A DNA stretch of 64,000 bases from NCBI RefSeq assembly GCF_001263175.1, contig NZ_CP012332.1:3740220-3804219 (forward strand), written 5' to 3'. Positions 18,617 to 26,623 of this stretch are shown here, piece by piece. Below the pieces are notes generated by a model that did not search any database, was not told the DNA's origin, and saw only the letters and a list, made by a program, of their open reading frames with translations. This stretch comes from Vulgatibacter incomptus (GTDB lineage: Bacteria; Myxococcota; Myxococcia; Myxococcales; Vulgatibacteraceae). The position numbers and the translations under genes are program-made. Numbering within the stretch: position 1 is the stretch's first letter; the number at the start of each line of letters is the position of its first letter.

Positions 18617-19591
18617 ATGAGGAAGATGACGAAACTCTGGGTTCTCTCGATTGCATGCCTGTCGCTCTCGGCATTCGCGATCGGTTGCAGCAAGGAAGAG
18701 GAAGGTCCTTCGGGGACCGGCGGCACGGGTGGCACGGGCGGTAGCGCCGGCCACGCGGGCACCGGCGGCAGCGGAGGCACGGCGGGCTCCGGTGGCACCG
18801 GTGGCACGGCGGGCTCCGGCGGCACCGGAGGTACGGCGGGCTCCGGCGGTACCGGCGGTACCGGCGGAACCGCGGGCACCGGTGGCACGGGCGGCCAGGA
18901 GGAGAAGCTCGTCGACATCAGCGGCGCTGCGATGGTGAATCCCCTCGCCGCCGCCGTCCTCGGCCCCGCCGGCGTCCCTTCGCTCGAGGGTCTCGAGGTC
19001 CGCTTGACGGACGCGGCCAAGGCGCTCGCAGGCGCCCCGGACGCGTTGATCGCGAGCACGATCACCGACAGCGAGGGCAAGTTCTCCTTCGTGGACGCCG
19101 ACTTCACCGAGGTGACCCTCGGCGTGGTGATCACGGTGCTCGGCGATGACTTCGCGATGTCGACCCTCGGCCTCTGCGATCCGTCGTCCACGGATCCTTC
19201 GCTCGCCTGTGGCGATCGGGTCGACGTGAAGGCCTTCGCCGTTCCGATGTCGTTCATCAACATCCTCCAGGCCAGGCTGGGCGACAACTCGCTCCTCTCG
19301 GGCGGCTTCGTCCTCGGCCAGACGGTCGGTGCGAACCTCTCGCCCCTCCCGGAGACGGTGATCCGCGCCCCCGGCAACACGGTCATCTACCTCGCGCCCG
19401 ATCTGACCGCGTCGTCCCAGACGTCGACCACCGAGGTCGGCGCCTTCGTGGTGAAGCCCAACGGCCTCGCCACCCTCGTGCCCGAGAAGGCCGACTTCGT
19501 CTTCACCCCGCCGCACCAGAGCGTGGGTCGGACTGCCGACGTCGTCTTCCAGGCCTTCTTCGTGGGCGCGGAGATCAACCCCGCGGACTGA
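18617..19591 (+). CDS. Lipoprotein with Gly-Thr-rich repeat linker
   Basis: 324 residues. AAGGAG at 18602-18607 precedes the ATG at 18617. The signal peptide ends in a lipobox (AFAIGC, Cys at about 22). Residues about 32-95 consist almost wholly of GGTGG, GTGG and AGSGG units, a flexible linker common in myxobacterial surface lipoproteins. The C-terminal domain of about 220 residues starts at VDISGAAMVNPLAAAVLG and looks like a carboxypeptidase-regulatory-like beta-sandwich: LEGLEVRLTDAAKALAG, then SEGKFSFVDADFTEVTLGVVI. A putative adhesive or structural role at the envelope is inferred. The gene is flanked downstream by a strong terminator, so it is likely monocistronic. Confidence 0.8.
   Translation: MRKMTKLWVLSIACLSLSAFAIGCSKEEEGPSGTGGTGGTGGSAGHAGTGGSGGTAGSGGTGGTAGSGGTGGTAGSGGTGGTGGTAGTGGTGGQEEKLVDISGAAMVNPLAAAVLGPAGVPSLEGLEVRLTDAAKALAGAPDALIASTITDSEGKFSFVDADFTEVTLGVVITVLGDDFAMSTLGLCDPSSTDPSLACGDRVDVKAFAVPMSFINILQARLGDNSLLSGGFVLGQTVGANLSPLPETVIRAPGNTVIYLAPDLTASSQTSTTEVGAFVVKPNGLATLVPEKADFVFTPPHQSVGRTADVVFQAFFVGAEINPAD
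18713..18897 (+). repeat. Short tandem Gly-codon repeat (minisatellite-like) inside the lipoprotein gene
   Basis: About 185 bases are built from variants of ggcacCGGtGGc, ggcggtaCCGGcGGt and ggctccGGcGGc, mainly in 9-, 12- and 15-base multiples, so length changes would keep frame. Units differ at synonymous positions, so it is not a recent pure expansion. It encodes the Gly-rich linker. Confidence 0.8.
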
Positions 19592-19625
19592 TCAGCAGTT
19601 TCACGGGACATCGCGCTCCGAAGAG

Positions 19626-19658
19626 ACGGGATCGGCACGGCCGGTCCCGTTTCTTTTT
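19626..19658 (+). terminator. Rho-independent terminator after the Gly-rich lipoprotein gene
   Basis: Stem 19626-19635 (ACGGGATCGG) pairs with 19641-19650 (CCGGTCCCGT) over ten positions including one T-G wobble, with a five-base loop and TTCTTTTT directly after. It is the best intrinsic terminator in the window. Confidence 0.9.
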
Positions 19659-19817
19659 GCCCTGGGGCTCCCTTTCCGTGTAGGCGCTCGCCTGCTCGCC
19701 CCCGCTTCGCGGCTTGCGCTGCGAGGCCGAGGTCGATAGTTTGCGCCACGCGCCCAAGTGTCCGAGATCGCTGGAGAGTTCGGATCCGAGCGGGCCGCTT
19801 TTCGAGGAGCTTCCCCC

Positions 19818-21869
19818 ATGCATGCCCCGATCGATCTGACCGCGCTCATCGTGCTGTGCATGATCCTCGCCGCCCTCGGGATCTTCGCGACGACGATGAT
19901 CCCCCGCCTCGCGATCCTGACGAAGCTGCAGCACGAGCCGTCCCGGATGCGCGAGCCGGGCGAGCGGATGAAGCGCCTGATCCGGTTCGGCCTGGGCCAG
20001 CGGCGCATGGTGAACCCCGAGGAGTTCAAGCCGGGCCTCGCCCACGTGCTGATCTTCGGCGCCTTCATGGTGCTGTCGCTGCGGACGATCACCCTCTTCG
20101 GCATGGCCTTCGCGGGCTGGGACTTCCACCTCCCCTTCCTCGGCGCGAACACCGTCACGGGCCAGGGCTACCTCTTCGTGAAGGACCTGGTGGCCCTCCT
20201 CGCCCTCCTCGGCGTGGGCTACTTCTTCTACCTGCGGCTCCTGGTGAAGCCGGACCGCATGACCCGCTCCGGCGAGGCCGTGTTCATCCTCGGGATGATC
20301 GCCGGCCTGATGATCACGGAGATCCTCTTCGACGCCGGTCACCTCCTCGCCTTCGAGAAGGGTGAGAGCCACTGGTACAACCCGGCGGGCTTCCTCGGCC
20401 TGGCCCTCTACAAGGCCGTGGGCGCCTCCCCCGAGAGCGCCTGGAGCGTCGGCCAGGTCGCCTGGTGGGCCCACATCACCCAGGTGCTCGTCTTCCTGAA
20501 CTTCCTGCCGCTCGGGAAGCACTTCCACGTGATCACGGGGCTCCCCGACGTCTTCTTCCAGCGGCTGGAGCCCCAGTACCGCCCGGCGAAGATGGACCTC
20601 GAGAACTCCGAGACCTTCGGCATCCAGAAGGCCGACGAGCTCTCCTGGAAGATGGCCCTCGACGTCTACTCCTGCACCGAGTGCGGCCGCTGCCAGACCC
20701 ACTGCCCTACGTACGTCACCAACAAGCCGCTCTCGGTGAAGGCGCTGAACACCACCATCCGCCACCACCTCATGGACGAGGCGGAGACCCTCTCCGCCGG
20801 CCCGGCGATGCGCGAGCAGCTCCCGGATCTGGTGGGGATGGTGGTGAACCCGGAGACCGTCTGGGCCTGCACCACCTGCGGCTGGTGCGAGACCGCCTGC
20901 CCCGTCTTCATCGAGAACATCCCCCGGATCGTGGAGATGCGGCGCCACGAGGTGCTGGTGAAGAGCGAGTTCCCGCCCGAGGCGACCCGCGTCTTCAAGG
21001 GGATGGAGAACCAAGGCAACCCCTGGGGCCTCGGCGCGACCTCCCGCGCGGACTGGGCCGAGGGCCACAACGTCCCCACCGTCGAGGAGAACCCCGAGTT
21101 CGAGTACCTCTGGTTCGTGGGCTGCGCCGGCTCCTTCGACGAGCGGCAGAAGAAGGTCTCCCAGGCCCTCGCCAAGGTGCTGAACGCCGCCGGCGTGAAC
21201 TACGCCATCCTCGGAAACGCCGAGACCTGCAACGGCGACAGCGCCCGGCGCATGGGCAACGAGTATCTCTTCCAGATGCTCGCCGAGCAGAACATCGAGA
21301 CGTTCAAGGCGCACAACGTGAAGAAGGTGTTTTCACAGTGTGCTCACTGCTTCAACGTGATCAAGAACGAGTACCCGCAGCTCGGCGGCGAGTACCAGGT
21401 CCTCCATCACAGCCAGCTCATCGAGCAGCTCCTCGAGGACAAGCGGATCCAGCCCACCGAGAGCTTCGACCAGCTCGTCACCTACCACGACGCCTGCTAC
21501 CTCGGCCGCCACAACCAGGAGTACAAGGCCCCGCGCAAGGCGCTGAAGAGCGTGCCCGGCCTCAAGGTCGTGGAGATGGCGCGCAGCGAGCGGCAGAGCT
21601 TCTGCTGCGGCGCCGGCGGCGGGCGGATGTGGATGGAGGAGCACCTCGGCACCCGCATCAACCAGAACCGCGCCCAGGAGGCGATCGGAACCGGCGCCAA
21701 GGTCATCGCCGCCAACTGCCCCTTCTGCATCACCATGCTCAAGGACGGCGTGAACGAGCTCGGCGTCGAGGGCGTCGAGGTGAAGGACATCGCCGAGATC
21801 GTCGCCTCCTCGCTCAAGCTGCCCGTGGTCACCGGCGCACCCCTCGCCGCCCGCGACGAGACCGCGTAG
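19818..21869 (+). CDS. Membrane-bound Fe-S oxidoreductase of the FadF/EtfD type
   Basis: 683 residues. The N-terminal 240 residues hold about five or six membrane helices resembling the heme-b-binding NarI/HdrE type. Two ferredoxin-type motifs follow, CTECGRCQTHCP near residue 285 and CTTCGWCETACP near 350. Two cysteine-rich CCG-type domains come next: CAGS...ETCNGD...CAHC (a degenerate first copy) and DACYLGRH...FCCGAGGGRMW...CPFC. This order matches proteins proposed to pass electrons from electron transfer flavoprotein to menaquinone during beta-oxidation (EtfD/FadF). I choose ATG 19818 with GAGGAG at 19803-19808. A neighbouring etfAB is not seen. Downstream, 21900-21927 carries a GC-rich hairpin (CCGGCC...GGCCGG). 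Confidence 0.85.
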   Translation: MHAPIDLTALIVLCMILAALGIFATTMIPRLAILTKLQHEPSRMREPGERMKRLIRFGLGQRRMVNPEEFKPGLAHVLIFGAFMVLSLRTITLFGMAFAGWDFHLPFLGANTVTGQGYLFVKDLVALLALLGVGYFFYLRLLVKPDRMTRSGEAVFILGMIAGLMITEILFDAGHLLAFEKGESHWYNPAGFLGLALYKAVGASPESAWSVGQVAWWAHITQVLVFLNFLPLGKHFHVITGLPDVFFQRLEPQYRPAKMDLENSETFGIQKADELSWKMALDVYSCTECGRCQTHCPTYVTNKPLSVKALNTTIRHHLMDEAETLSAGPAMREQLPDLVGMVVNPETVWACTTCGWCETACPVFIENIPRIVEMRRHEVLVKSEFPPEATRVFKGMENQGNPWGLGATSRADWAEGHNVPTVEENPEFEYLWFVGCAGSFDERQKKVSQALAKVLNAAGVNYAILGNAETCNGDSARRMGNEYLFQMLAEQNIETFKAHNVKKVFSQCAHCFNVIKNEYPQLGGEYQVLHHSQLIEQLLEDKRIQPTESFDQLVTYHDACYLGRHNQEYKAPRKALKSVPGLKVVEMARSERQSFCCGAGGGRMWMEEHLGTRINQNRAQEAIGTGAKVIAANCPFCITMLKDGVNELGVEGVEVKDIAEIVASSLKLPVVTGAPLAARDETA

Positions 21870-22107
21870 CGCCCCGGCAAGGTCAGCCCTTCCTTCACGA
21901 GCCGGCCGCCCGGGCGGTGGCCGGTTCCGAGCCCGCCCAGCGTCCTGGGCTCGAGGAACCGGGAGCGTCTCGAACGAACGAGCGCTCTGCCAGGTCGCGG
22001 TTCCGAGGAAGGTCCCCGTGCTTCCCTTCTCGGCCTTGCGTCAGCTCGGGCGCGCGCGTCCGGGCTCAGGTGCGTCGCGCCCCACGTCCAACCGGACGAA
22101 GGGACGA

Positions 22108-22689
22108 ATGGCCTCGGCTCTTGGGCGCCTGCTCGCGGTCCTATCGGCCGCCATCTCGCTTCCCGCCGCAGCCGACGAGGCGCCCTCCGAGCCTCCCCCG
22201 CCCGGGCGTCTCACCCTCACCCTAGACGGCTCCGGCGCAGGGACCCTGTTCGCCGTCGGAGCCGGCAGCCGTCTCCGTCTCGAAGCCGCCGTCGCCCGCT
22301 CCCTCTCGGTATGGGCCGGACCACAGCTTCGACTGATCGCGTCCGGATTCCTCCACTCCGAGAGCGTGATCACGCCGGAGATCGCGATCGGTGCCCGTTG
22401 GTTCCCGGACGGGAGCGCCCCCGAGGGCTTCAACGTCGGGCTCCACGGATCGGCGGGCCAGGGGTCCTATCACTACGAAAACAAGCCCCTGTTCTTCGGC
22501 GAGACCACCCAGGAAGATGGCTCCGGGTTCACGTGGTCCGCCGGAGCGAGCGCGGGCTACGAGTGGATCTCGAAGGGCGGGTTCTGCTTCGGTCTCCGTC
22601 TCGAGGTCACCCACGGCACGATTTCGCTCCGAGACCACGAGAACGACGTCCTCGTCGGGCTCGGCTATTCGATCGGCGGCGTCCTCTAG
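22108..22689 (+). CDS. Probable outer-membrane beta-barrel protein (intact copy of a duplicated pair)
   Basis: 193 residues. A signal peptide (LLAVLSAAISLPAAA, cleavage near residue 21) is followed by a Pro-rich spacer (EAPSEPPPPG) and alternating hydrophobic strands: RLTLTLDGSGAG, SVWAGPQLRLIASG, IAIGARWFPDG, FNVGLHGSAG, FTWSAGASAGYEW, GFCFGLRLEVTHG, ending VLVGLGYSIGGVL. The pattern and the aromatic belts suggest an eight-stranded barrel; the family is not recognised. GAAGGGA lies upstream of the ATG. A decayed paralogue sits 2 kb downstream with matching flanks, so this is the functional parent copy. Expression context: it follows the Fe-S oxidoreductase by 238 bases. Confidence 0.7.
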   Translation: MASALGRLLAVLSAAISLPAAADEAPSEPPPPGRLTLTLDGSGAGTLFAVGAGSRLRLEAAVARSLSVWAGPQLRLIASGFLHSESVITPEIAIGARWFPDGSAPEGFNVGLHGSAGQGSYHYENKPLFFGETTQEDGSGFTWSAGASAGYEWISKGGFCFGLRLEVTHGTISLRDHENDVLVGLGYSIGGVL

Positions 22690-22832
22690 CCTCCTCGCCG
22701 AGGTGCCCAGCGGACGCGCGCGCTTGTCTGCGGCCTCGCCCCGAACCAGCTTCCCGATTGGAGGGTCGTTTTTCCGTGCCGAGCGCCGGACCCGGCAGTC
22801 GCGTGGGCGGCGAGCGGCTGGAGGAGGAGCCG

Positions 22833-23921
22833 ATGAAGGCCGTGGCGTTCACGCCGCGCGAGAAGGGAAGCCTCCGCATCGTCGAGATGGACGCTCCCAA
22901 GGCTTCCGCCGGCATGGTCGGGGTCGCGCCGATCCGGGTGGGCGTCTGCGGCACCGACCAGGACATCCTCTCGGGCAAGTACGGCGAATCCCCCAAGGGC
23001 TCGAGCTTTCTCGTCCTCGGGCACGAGAGCATCGGCGAAGTGGAGACCGTCGGCACCGGGGTGTCGGGCTTCTCCGTCGGGGATCTCGTGGTCGCAATGG
23101 TCCGCCGTCCGGACGACTGCCCCAACTGCCGGGCCGGCGAGCCCGATATGTGTATCAAGGGCGATTACAAGGAGCGCGGGATCAAGGGCCTCCACGGCTA
23201 CCTCTGCGAGCACTACGTGGAGGCGCCCGAATACCTGGTGAAGCTCCCGCCCGCCTTGCGCGAGGCCGGCGTCCTCCTCGAGCCGCTAACGGTCGTGGCC
23301 AAGGGGATCCGCCACGCCTGGTCGATCCAGAAGCGGATGAAGGTCTGGGAGCCGAGGAAGGCGCTGGTCCTCGGCGCCGGCCCCGTGGGCCAGCTCGCGA
23401 CCCTCCTCCTGCGCCAGCGCGGCCTCGAGACCACCGTCGTCGCGCGCCATCCCAGCGAGGACACCGCCTCCCGCATGGAGGCGATCGGCGCCGAGTTCAT
23501 CGCCGAGCTCGAGAAGAGCGGCGAGCAGAGCGTCCACCTCAAAGACCTCCCGAAGATGCGCGGCCCCTTCGACTTCGTCTTCGAAGCCACGGGCGCCGCC
23601 TCCGTCGCAATGGGCGCCATGCGGATCATCGGCACCAACGGCGTCGTCTGCCTCTCGTCCGTCACCGGCGGCGAGTCGGAGATGGAGATCTGCCCCTCCT
23701 GCCTCAACCTCGAGCTCGTCCTCGGCAACCGAACGGTCTTCGGCACCGTCAACGCCAACCGCGTCGACTTCGAGGACGGCGTCCGCAGCCTGAGCGAAGC
23801 CAACAAGAGATGGCCGGGGTGGCTCGAGGGCATGATCAGCCGCCACGTCCCGCTCGACCACTTCCAGGACGCGTACGACGACCGCAAGCCCGGCGAGATC
23901 AAGCTCGTGATCGACCTGTAG
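22833..23921 (+). CDS. Zinc-dependent medium-chain dehydrogenase, glucose 1-dehydrogenase type
   Basis: 362 residues behind a strong GGAGGAGG. It has the alcohol-dehydrogenase fold: catalytic zinc ligands in GVCGTDQDIL and LGHESIGEV, a structural-zinc-like Cys set (CPNCRAGEPDMC), and the Rossmann motif VLGAGPVGQLA near residue 185. The layout (GTDxDIL, long C-terminal dimer region, CPSCLNLELVLGNRTVFGTVNAN) is that of archaeal-type glucose 1-dehydrogenases, which oxidise aldoses with NAD(P). The true substrate could be another sugar or polyol. It lies inside the duplicated segment; a remnant of a second copy's 3' end survives near 24,815-24,865. Confidence 0.83.
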   Translation: MKAVAFTPREKGSLRIVEMDAPKASAGMVGVAPIRVGVCGTDQDILSGKYGESPKGSSFLVLGHESIGEVETVGTGVSGFSVGDLVVAMVRRPDDCPNCRAGEPDMCIKGDYKERGIKGLHGYLCEHYVEAPEYLVKLPPALREAGVLLEPLTVVAKGIRHAWSIQKRMKVWEPRKALVLGAGPVGQLATLLLRQRGLETTVVARHPSEDTASRMEAIGAEFIAELEKSGEQSVHLKDLPKMRGPFDFVFEATGAASVAMGAMRIIGTNGVVCLSSVTGGESEMEICPSCLNLELVLGNRTVFGTVNANRVDFEDGVRSLSEANKRWPGWLEGMISRHVPLDHFQDAYDDRKPGEIKLVIDL

Positions 23922-23936
23922 CGGTCGACTTGGAGC

Positions 23937-24865
23937 GGCGCCCGTTGCCGCCGGCGACAAGACCGCGTAAGCAGCCCTTCCATGGGCCGGCCGCCCGGGG
24001 TGTGGCCGATTCCGAGCCGATCGAGCGTCTTGGGTTCAAGGAACCGAGAGCGTCTCGAACGAACGTGCGCTCGACCAGATCGCGGTTCCGTGAAAGGCGC
24101 CCTTGCTCCCCTACTTCGCGTGGCGACGGCTCGGGCGCCCGAGCTCTTCGCCTGGCCGGACGAAGGGACGAAAGCCCTCGGGCGTTGGACCCCTGCTCGC
24201 GGACCTCTCCGCCGCCATCTCGCTTCCTGCAGCTGCGGAAGAGGCGCCCTCCGAGCCTCCGCACCCGGGCGTCTAATCCTCGCGTTGGACGGATCCGGCT
24301 CCATAGACGCGGCCGTCGCGGGTTACGGCCGTTTCCGCCTCGAAGCGGCCATCACCCCTACCCTCATGATCTGGGCCGGACCGCAGCTTCGACTGATCTT
24401 CTCCGGATTTCTCGAATCCGAGGACGTCATCACGCCAGAGATCGGGGTCGGCGCCCGTTGGTTTCTGAGTGGAACGGCCTCCAACGGATACAATGTCGGG
24501 CTCCATGGATCGGCAGGCCGCGGGTCCTTTTCTACGAAGAAAGGCTCCTGTTCTTCGGCCCCACCACCGAGGAGGACGGCTCCGGGTCAACCTGGTCCGC
24601 AGGAGTGAGCGCCGGCTACCAGTGGATCTCGGAGGGCGGCTTCTGCTTCGGCATCAACTTCGAAGCCAGCCAGGGAACGATCTCGCTTCGAAACCACGAG
24701 AACGGCTTGCTCGTCGGAATCTCCTATTCCTTCGGCGGCGTGCTCTAGCCTCCCCGCGGATTTGCCCAGCGAACGCGCGCGCTTGTCCGCGGCATCGCGC
24801 CCGGAACCAGTTCCCTCCACGACGCATTCGAGCGTAAGCCCGGCAAGGTCAGACTCGTGATCGAG
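23937..24865 (+). repeat. Decayed second copy of a segmental tandem duplication
   Basis: The stretch from 23937 aligns by eye with 21835 onward in the same order. At 23937-23970 there is a remnant of the 3' end of the Fe-S oxidoreductase gene (GACAAGACCGCGTA against GACGAGACCGCGTA). The intergenic leader and a degenerate barrel gene follow. At about 24,815-24,865 there is a remnant of the dehydrogenase 3' end (AAGCCCGGCAAGGTCAGACT against AAGCCCGGCGAGATCAAGCT). The ancestral unit was therefore [oxidoreductase tail + barrel gene + dehydrogenase], and most of the second dehydrogenase is deleted. Divergence is substantial, so the event is not recent. Confidence 0.8.
24172..24748 (+). pseudogene. 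Broken paralogue of the outer-membrane barrel gene
   Basis: Compared with the intact gene at 22108, the ATG is replaced by AAG at 24172-24174. A single base is missing near 24255-24270, so the signal-peptide frame runs into TAA after EAPSEPPHPGV. A second single base is missing near 24517-24530, where the frame holding GARWF and NVGLHGSAG leaves and the frame holding FFGPTTEEDGSG and ISYSFGGVL takes over. The three frame segments together cover the whole parent protein. No single reading frame restores it, so a functional product is unlikely. Confidence 0.85.
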
Positions 24866-24969
24866 CGAAAACGACGAAAGAGTCCGAGCCCTAGATCGCG
24901 GAACGAGATCCGCATGAAGTTGACCCTCAGGCCCGAGCAAGATAGGCCGGCCAAAGGAGGTGGGCGGTC

Positions 24970-25242
24970 ATGCGCAAGATCCTGTACGGGTTGTTGTTAC
25001 TCGCAGCGTCTGGTTGTGTTTCGGCCAGATCCGATCTCGTGAACCCAACGACGTCCCGCTACCGGGTCATCACCAAAGGGCCGACGGGGAGCGAAGACGC
25101 GCAGATCAAGGCGTTCTACAAGGAGGCAAAGCGGATCTGCCCCAGCGGGTTTCGTACTTCCAAGCTGAAATTCATCGGGCAGGGCGAATCCGTTGGGTAC
25201 GTCGTGTGTAACGAGAACCTTTTCAATGAAGGCCCGCTATGA
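24970..25242 (+). CDS. Small lipoprotein of unknown function
   Basis: 90 residues. AAAGGAGGTG, an unusually complete Shine-Dalgarno sequence, lies just upstream. The signal peptide MRKILYGLLLLAASGC ends in a lipobox with Cys at 16. The mature part of about 75 residues has two further Cys (RICPSG, VVCNEN) that could pair, and the segment SRYRVITKGPTGSEDAQIKAF. No family recognised. Its stop overlaps the start of the next lipoprotein gene by four bases (ATGA), so the two are coupled and probably act together. Confidence 0.7.
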   Translation: MRKILYGLLLLAASGCVSARSDLVNPTTSRYRVITKGPTGSEDAQIKAFYKEAKRICPSGFRTSKLKFIGQGESVGYVVCNENLFNEGPL

Positions 25243-25748
25243 CGACTAAGAGCGCGATGCTGATGCTGGCATTGCTTGCTGCCGTCGCGTGCGGCGAAGG
25301 CGGGAGCGAGCTAGCGGACGGCGATTTCGAGTGGCCCGACTGCCCGGAGTGGTACGGCTTCGGCGACAAGCCGCAGTGCTACATCGACCGCTACGAGCGG
25401 GGGTTTTGGGACGGGAAGTGTTGGCAGCCGCCCGATCGGCTTTTCAAGCGCATTACCGCGCGCGACGAGCACGGGAAGACGATCTGCTTGCCGCGGCCCG
25501 ATTCGATCCCGGAGGCTGGAGTGAATCCCAGCGCTGGGTACTTCTGCACGACCGACTTCTCGGGTCGCGGACACGCCGAGATCGAGGATCGAGCGAAAAT
25601 GTGGTGCGCGCAGCAGCCACACGATTGCCCGTGCGGACCTGATGCCGTCATCCCTAGAATCTGCTTCGCGCCCCGCTTCGTCGCCGATGCGGACGGCAGC
25701 AACGAGCAGCTCGAGTGGCTCTTCGTTTTCGACGAGGTCTGCACCTAG
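25239..25748 (+). CDS. Cys-rich lipoprotein of unknown function
   Basis: 169 residues, coupled to the preceding small lipoprotein by an ATGA overlap. The signal peptide (MLALLAAVACGEG) has a lipobox Cys at about 18. The mature protein holds many Cys residues spaced through the chain (WPDCPEWY, PQCYID, GKCWQPP, TICLPR, YFCTTD, MWCAQQ, DCPCGPD, RICFAP, and a Cys next to the C-terminus), likely forming several disulfides in an extracytoplasmic domain. I do not recognise the family. The aromatic and Cys density suggests a compact secreted or outer-membrane-attached fold. Confidence 0.7.
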   Translation: MTTKSAMLMLALLAAVACGEGGSELADGDFEWPDCPEWYGFGDKPQCYIDRYERGFWDGKCWQPPDRLFKRITARDEHGKTICLPRPDSIPEAGVNPSAGYFCTTDFSGRGHAEIEDRAKMWCAQQPHDCPCGPDAVIPRICFAPRFVADADGSNEQLEWLFVFDEVCT

Positions 25749-25813
25749 GTGATCACCCATGCTGGCGCGCCGTCCGACAGCCAACCAGTGCCCCGTTCTC
25801 CGCGCGGATAGAG

Positions 25814-26623
25814 TCAGGCCAATCGAACGGCGCCGGCGAGGGCGAGGATCTTCTCGCGCACGAGGGCGCGGGCGCTCTCGAGCTCCCGGTGGGTCGGCGG
25901 CGCGTACCCGAGGCAGAGGACGACGTCGTCCTCTGGCGCGGCGGACGCGCCCAGGGCCTCATATTCGATGGCGCGGGGGATGGGCTCGCCCATGTCGTCG
26001 CGGGCGAAGCGGCCGAAGACCGGTGCGTCGGCGGGACGGCCGAGCGCGGTCTCCTTGAGGCGCAGGAGCTCGCGCGCCGCTTCCAGGGCGGACGGGCTCG
26101 CCACGATCGCGTCGAGGTCGGCGGGGCCGCCGAGCTCGGCCTCCAGGAGCTTCACACTGCCGCGCACCAGCTCCACGTCCGTGATCACGAGGCCGTAGAG
26201 GTACCAATCGGGGCAGGCCGCGCGCACCAGGCGTGCCTGCGGCGCGTTCAGCCAGAGGAACGACGGGCACTCGAAGCTCGAGCAGGTCTTCGAGTCGTAG
26301 GCGCCGCAGTCGCGCAAGTCGACGCCGCCGGTGACGAGCGGATGGGCCATGCAGCCGACCCTCTTCTCCTCGTCGTCGAGGAAGCCGAGGAGGGGACAGA
26401 GCCGAACCGGATCGAAGAAGGGATCCTTGTCCCACCGCCGCAGGGATCGGGCGGCGTTCCGGTAGGCCTCCGCCTCCTTCGGCAGCGCGCGGATGGTCTC
26501 GGTGCGACGCCGGAGCGCCCGGGTCAGGGCGCCACGGGAGTGATCGCGAAAGTTGTAGAGGCCGCAACAGGCGCCACAGGACGCGCCGCCCCCGGGCTGG
26601 CAGAGGTGGAACGGGAGCGCCAC
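25814..26623 (-). CDS. Cysteine-cluster protein, YkgJ-like
   Basis: 269 residues starting with GTG at 26623, whose first base is the last base of the upstream archaemetzincin stop (TAGTG), so translation is coupled. Cys residues include FHLCQPGGGASCGACCG near residues 8-20, VRLCPLLG, VGCMAHP, DCGAYDSKTCSSFECPSF, arranged like a metal- or Fe-S-binding Cys cluster of the CxxCxxCC zinc-or-iron chelating families. The C-terminal half lacks Cys and looks helical. The role is unknown. Co-expression with an archaemetzincin homologue is the only functional hint. Confidence 0.65.
   Translation of the reverse strand: MALPFHLCQPGGGASCGACCGLYNFRDHSRGALTRALRRRTETIRALPKEAEAYRNAARSLRRWDKDPFFDPVRLCPLLGFLDDEEKRVGCMAHPLVTGGVDLRDCGAYDSKTCSSFECPSFLWLNAPQARLVRAACPDWYLYGLVITDVELVRGSVKLLEAELGGPADLDAIVASPSALEAARELLRLKETALGRPADAPVFGRFARDDMGEPIPRAIEYEALGASAAPEDDVVLCLGYAPPTHRELESARALVREKILALAGAVRLA

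Noticed and set aside
18713-18897. CRISPR-like array
   Set aside because: The repeats are short, contiguous, variable and in frame with a lipoprotein; there are no unique spacers and no cas genes.
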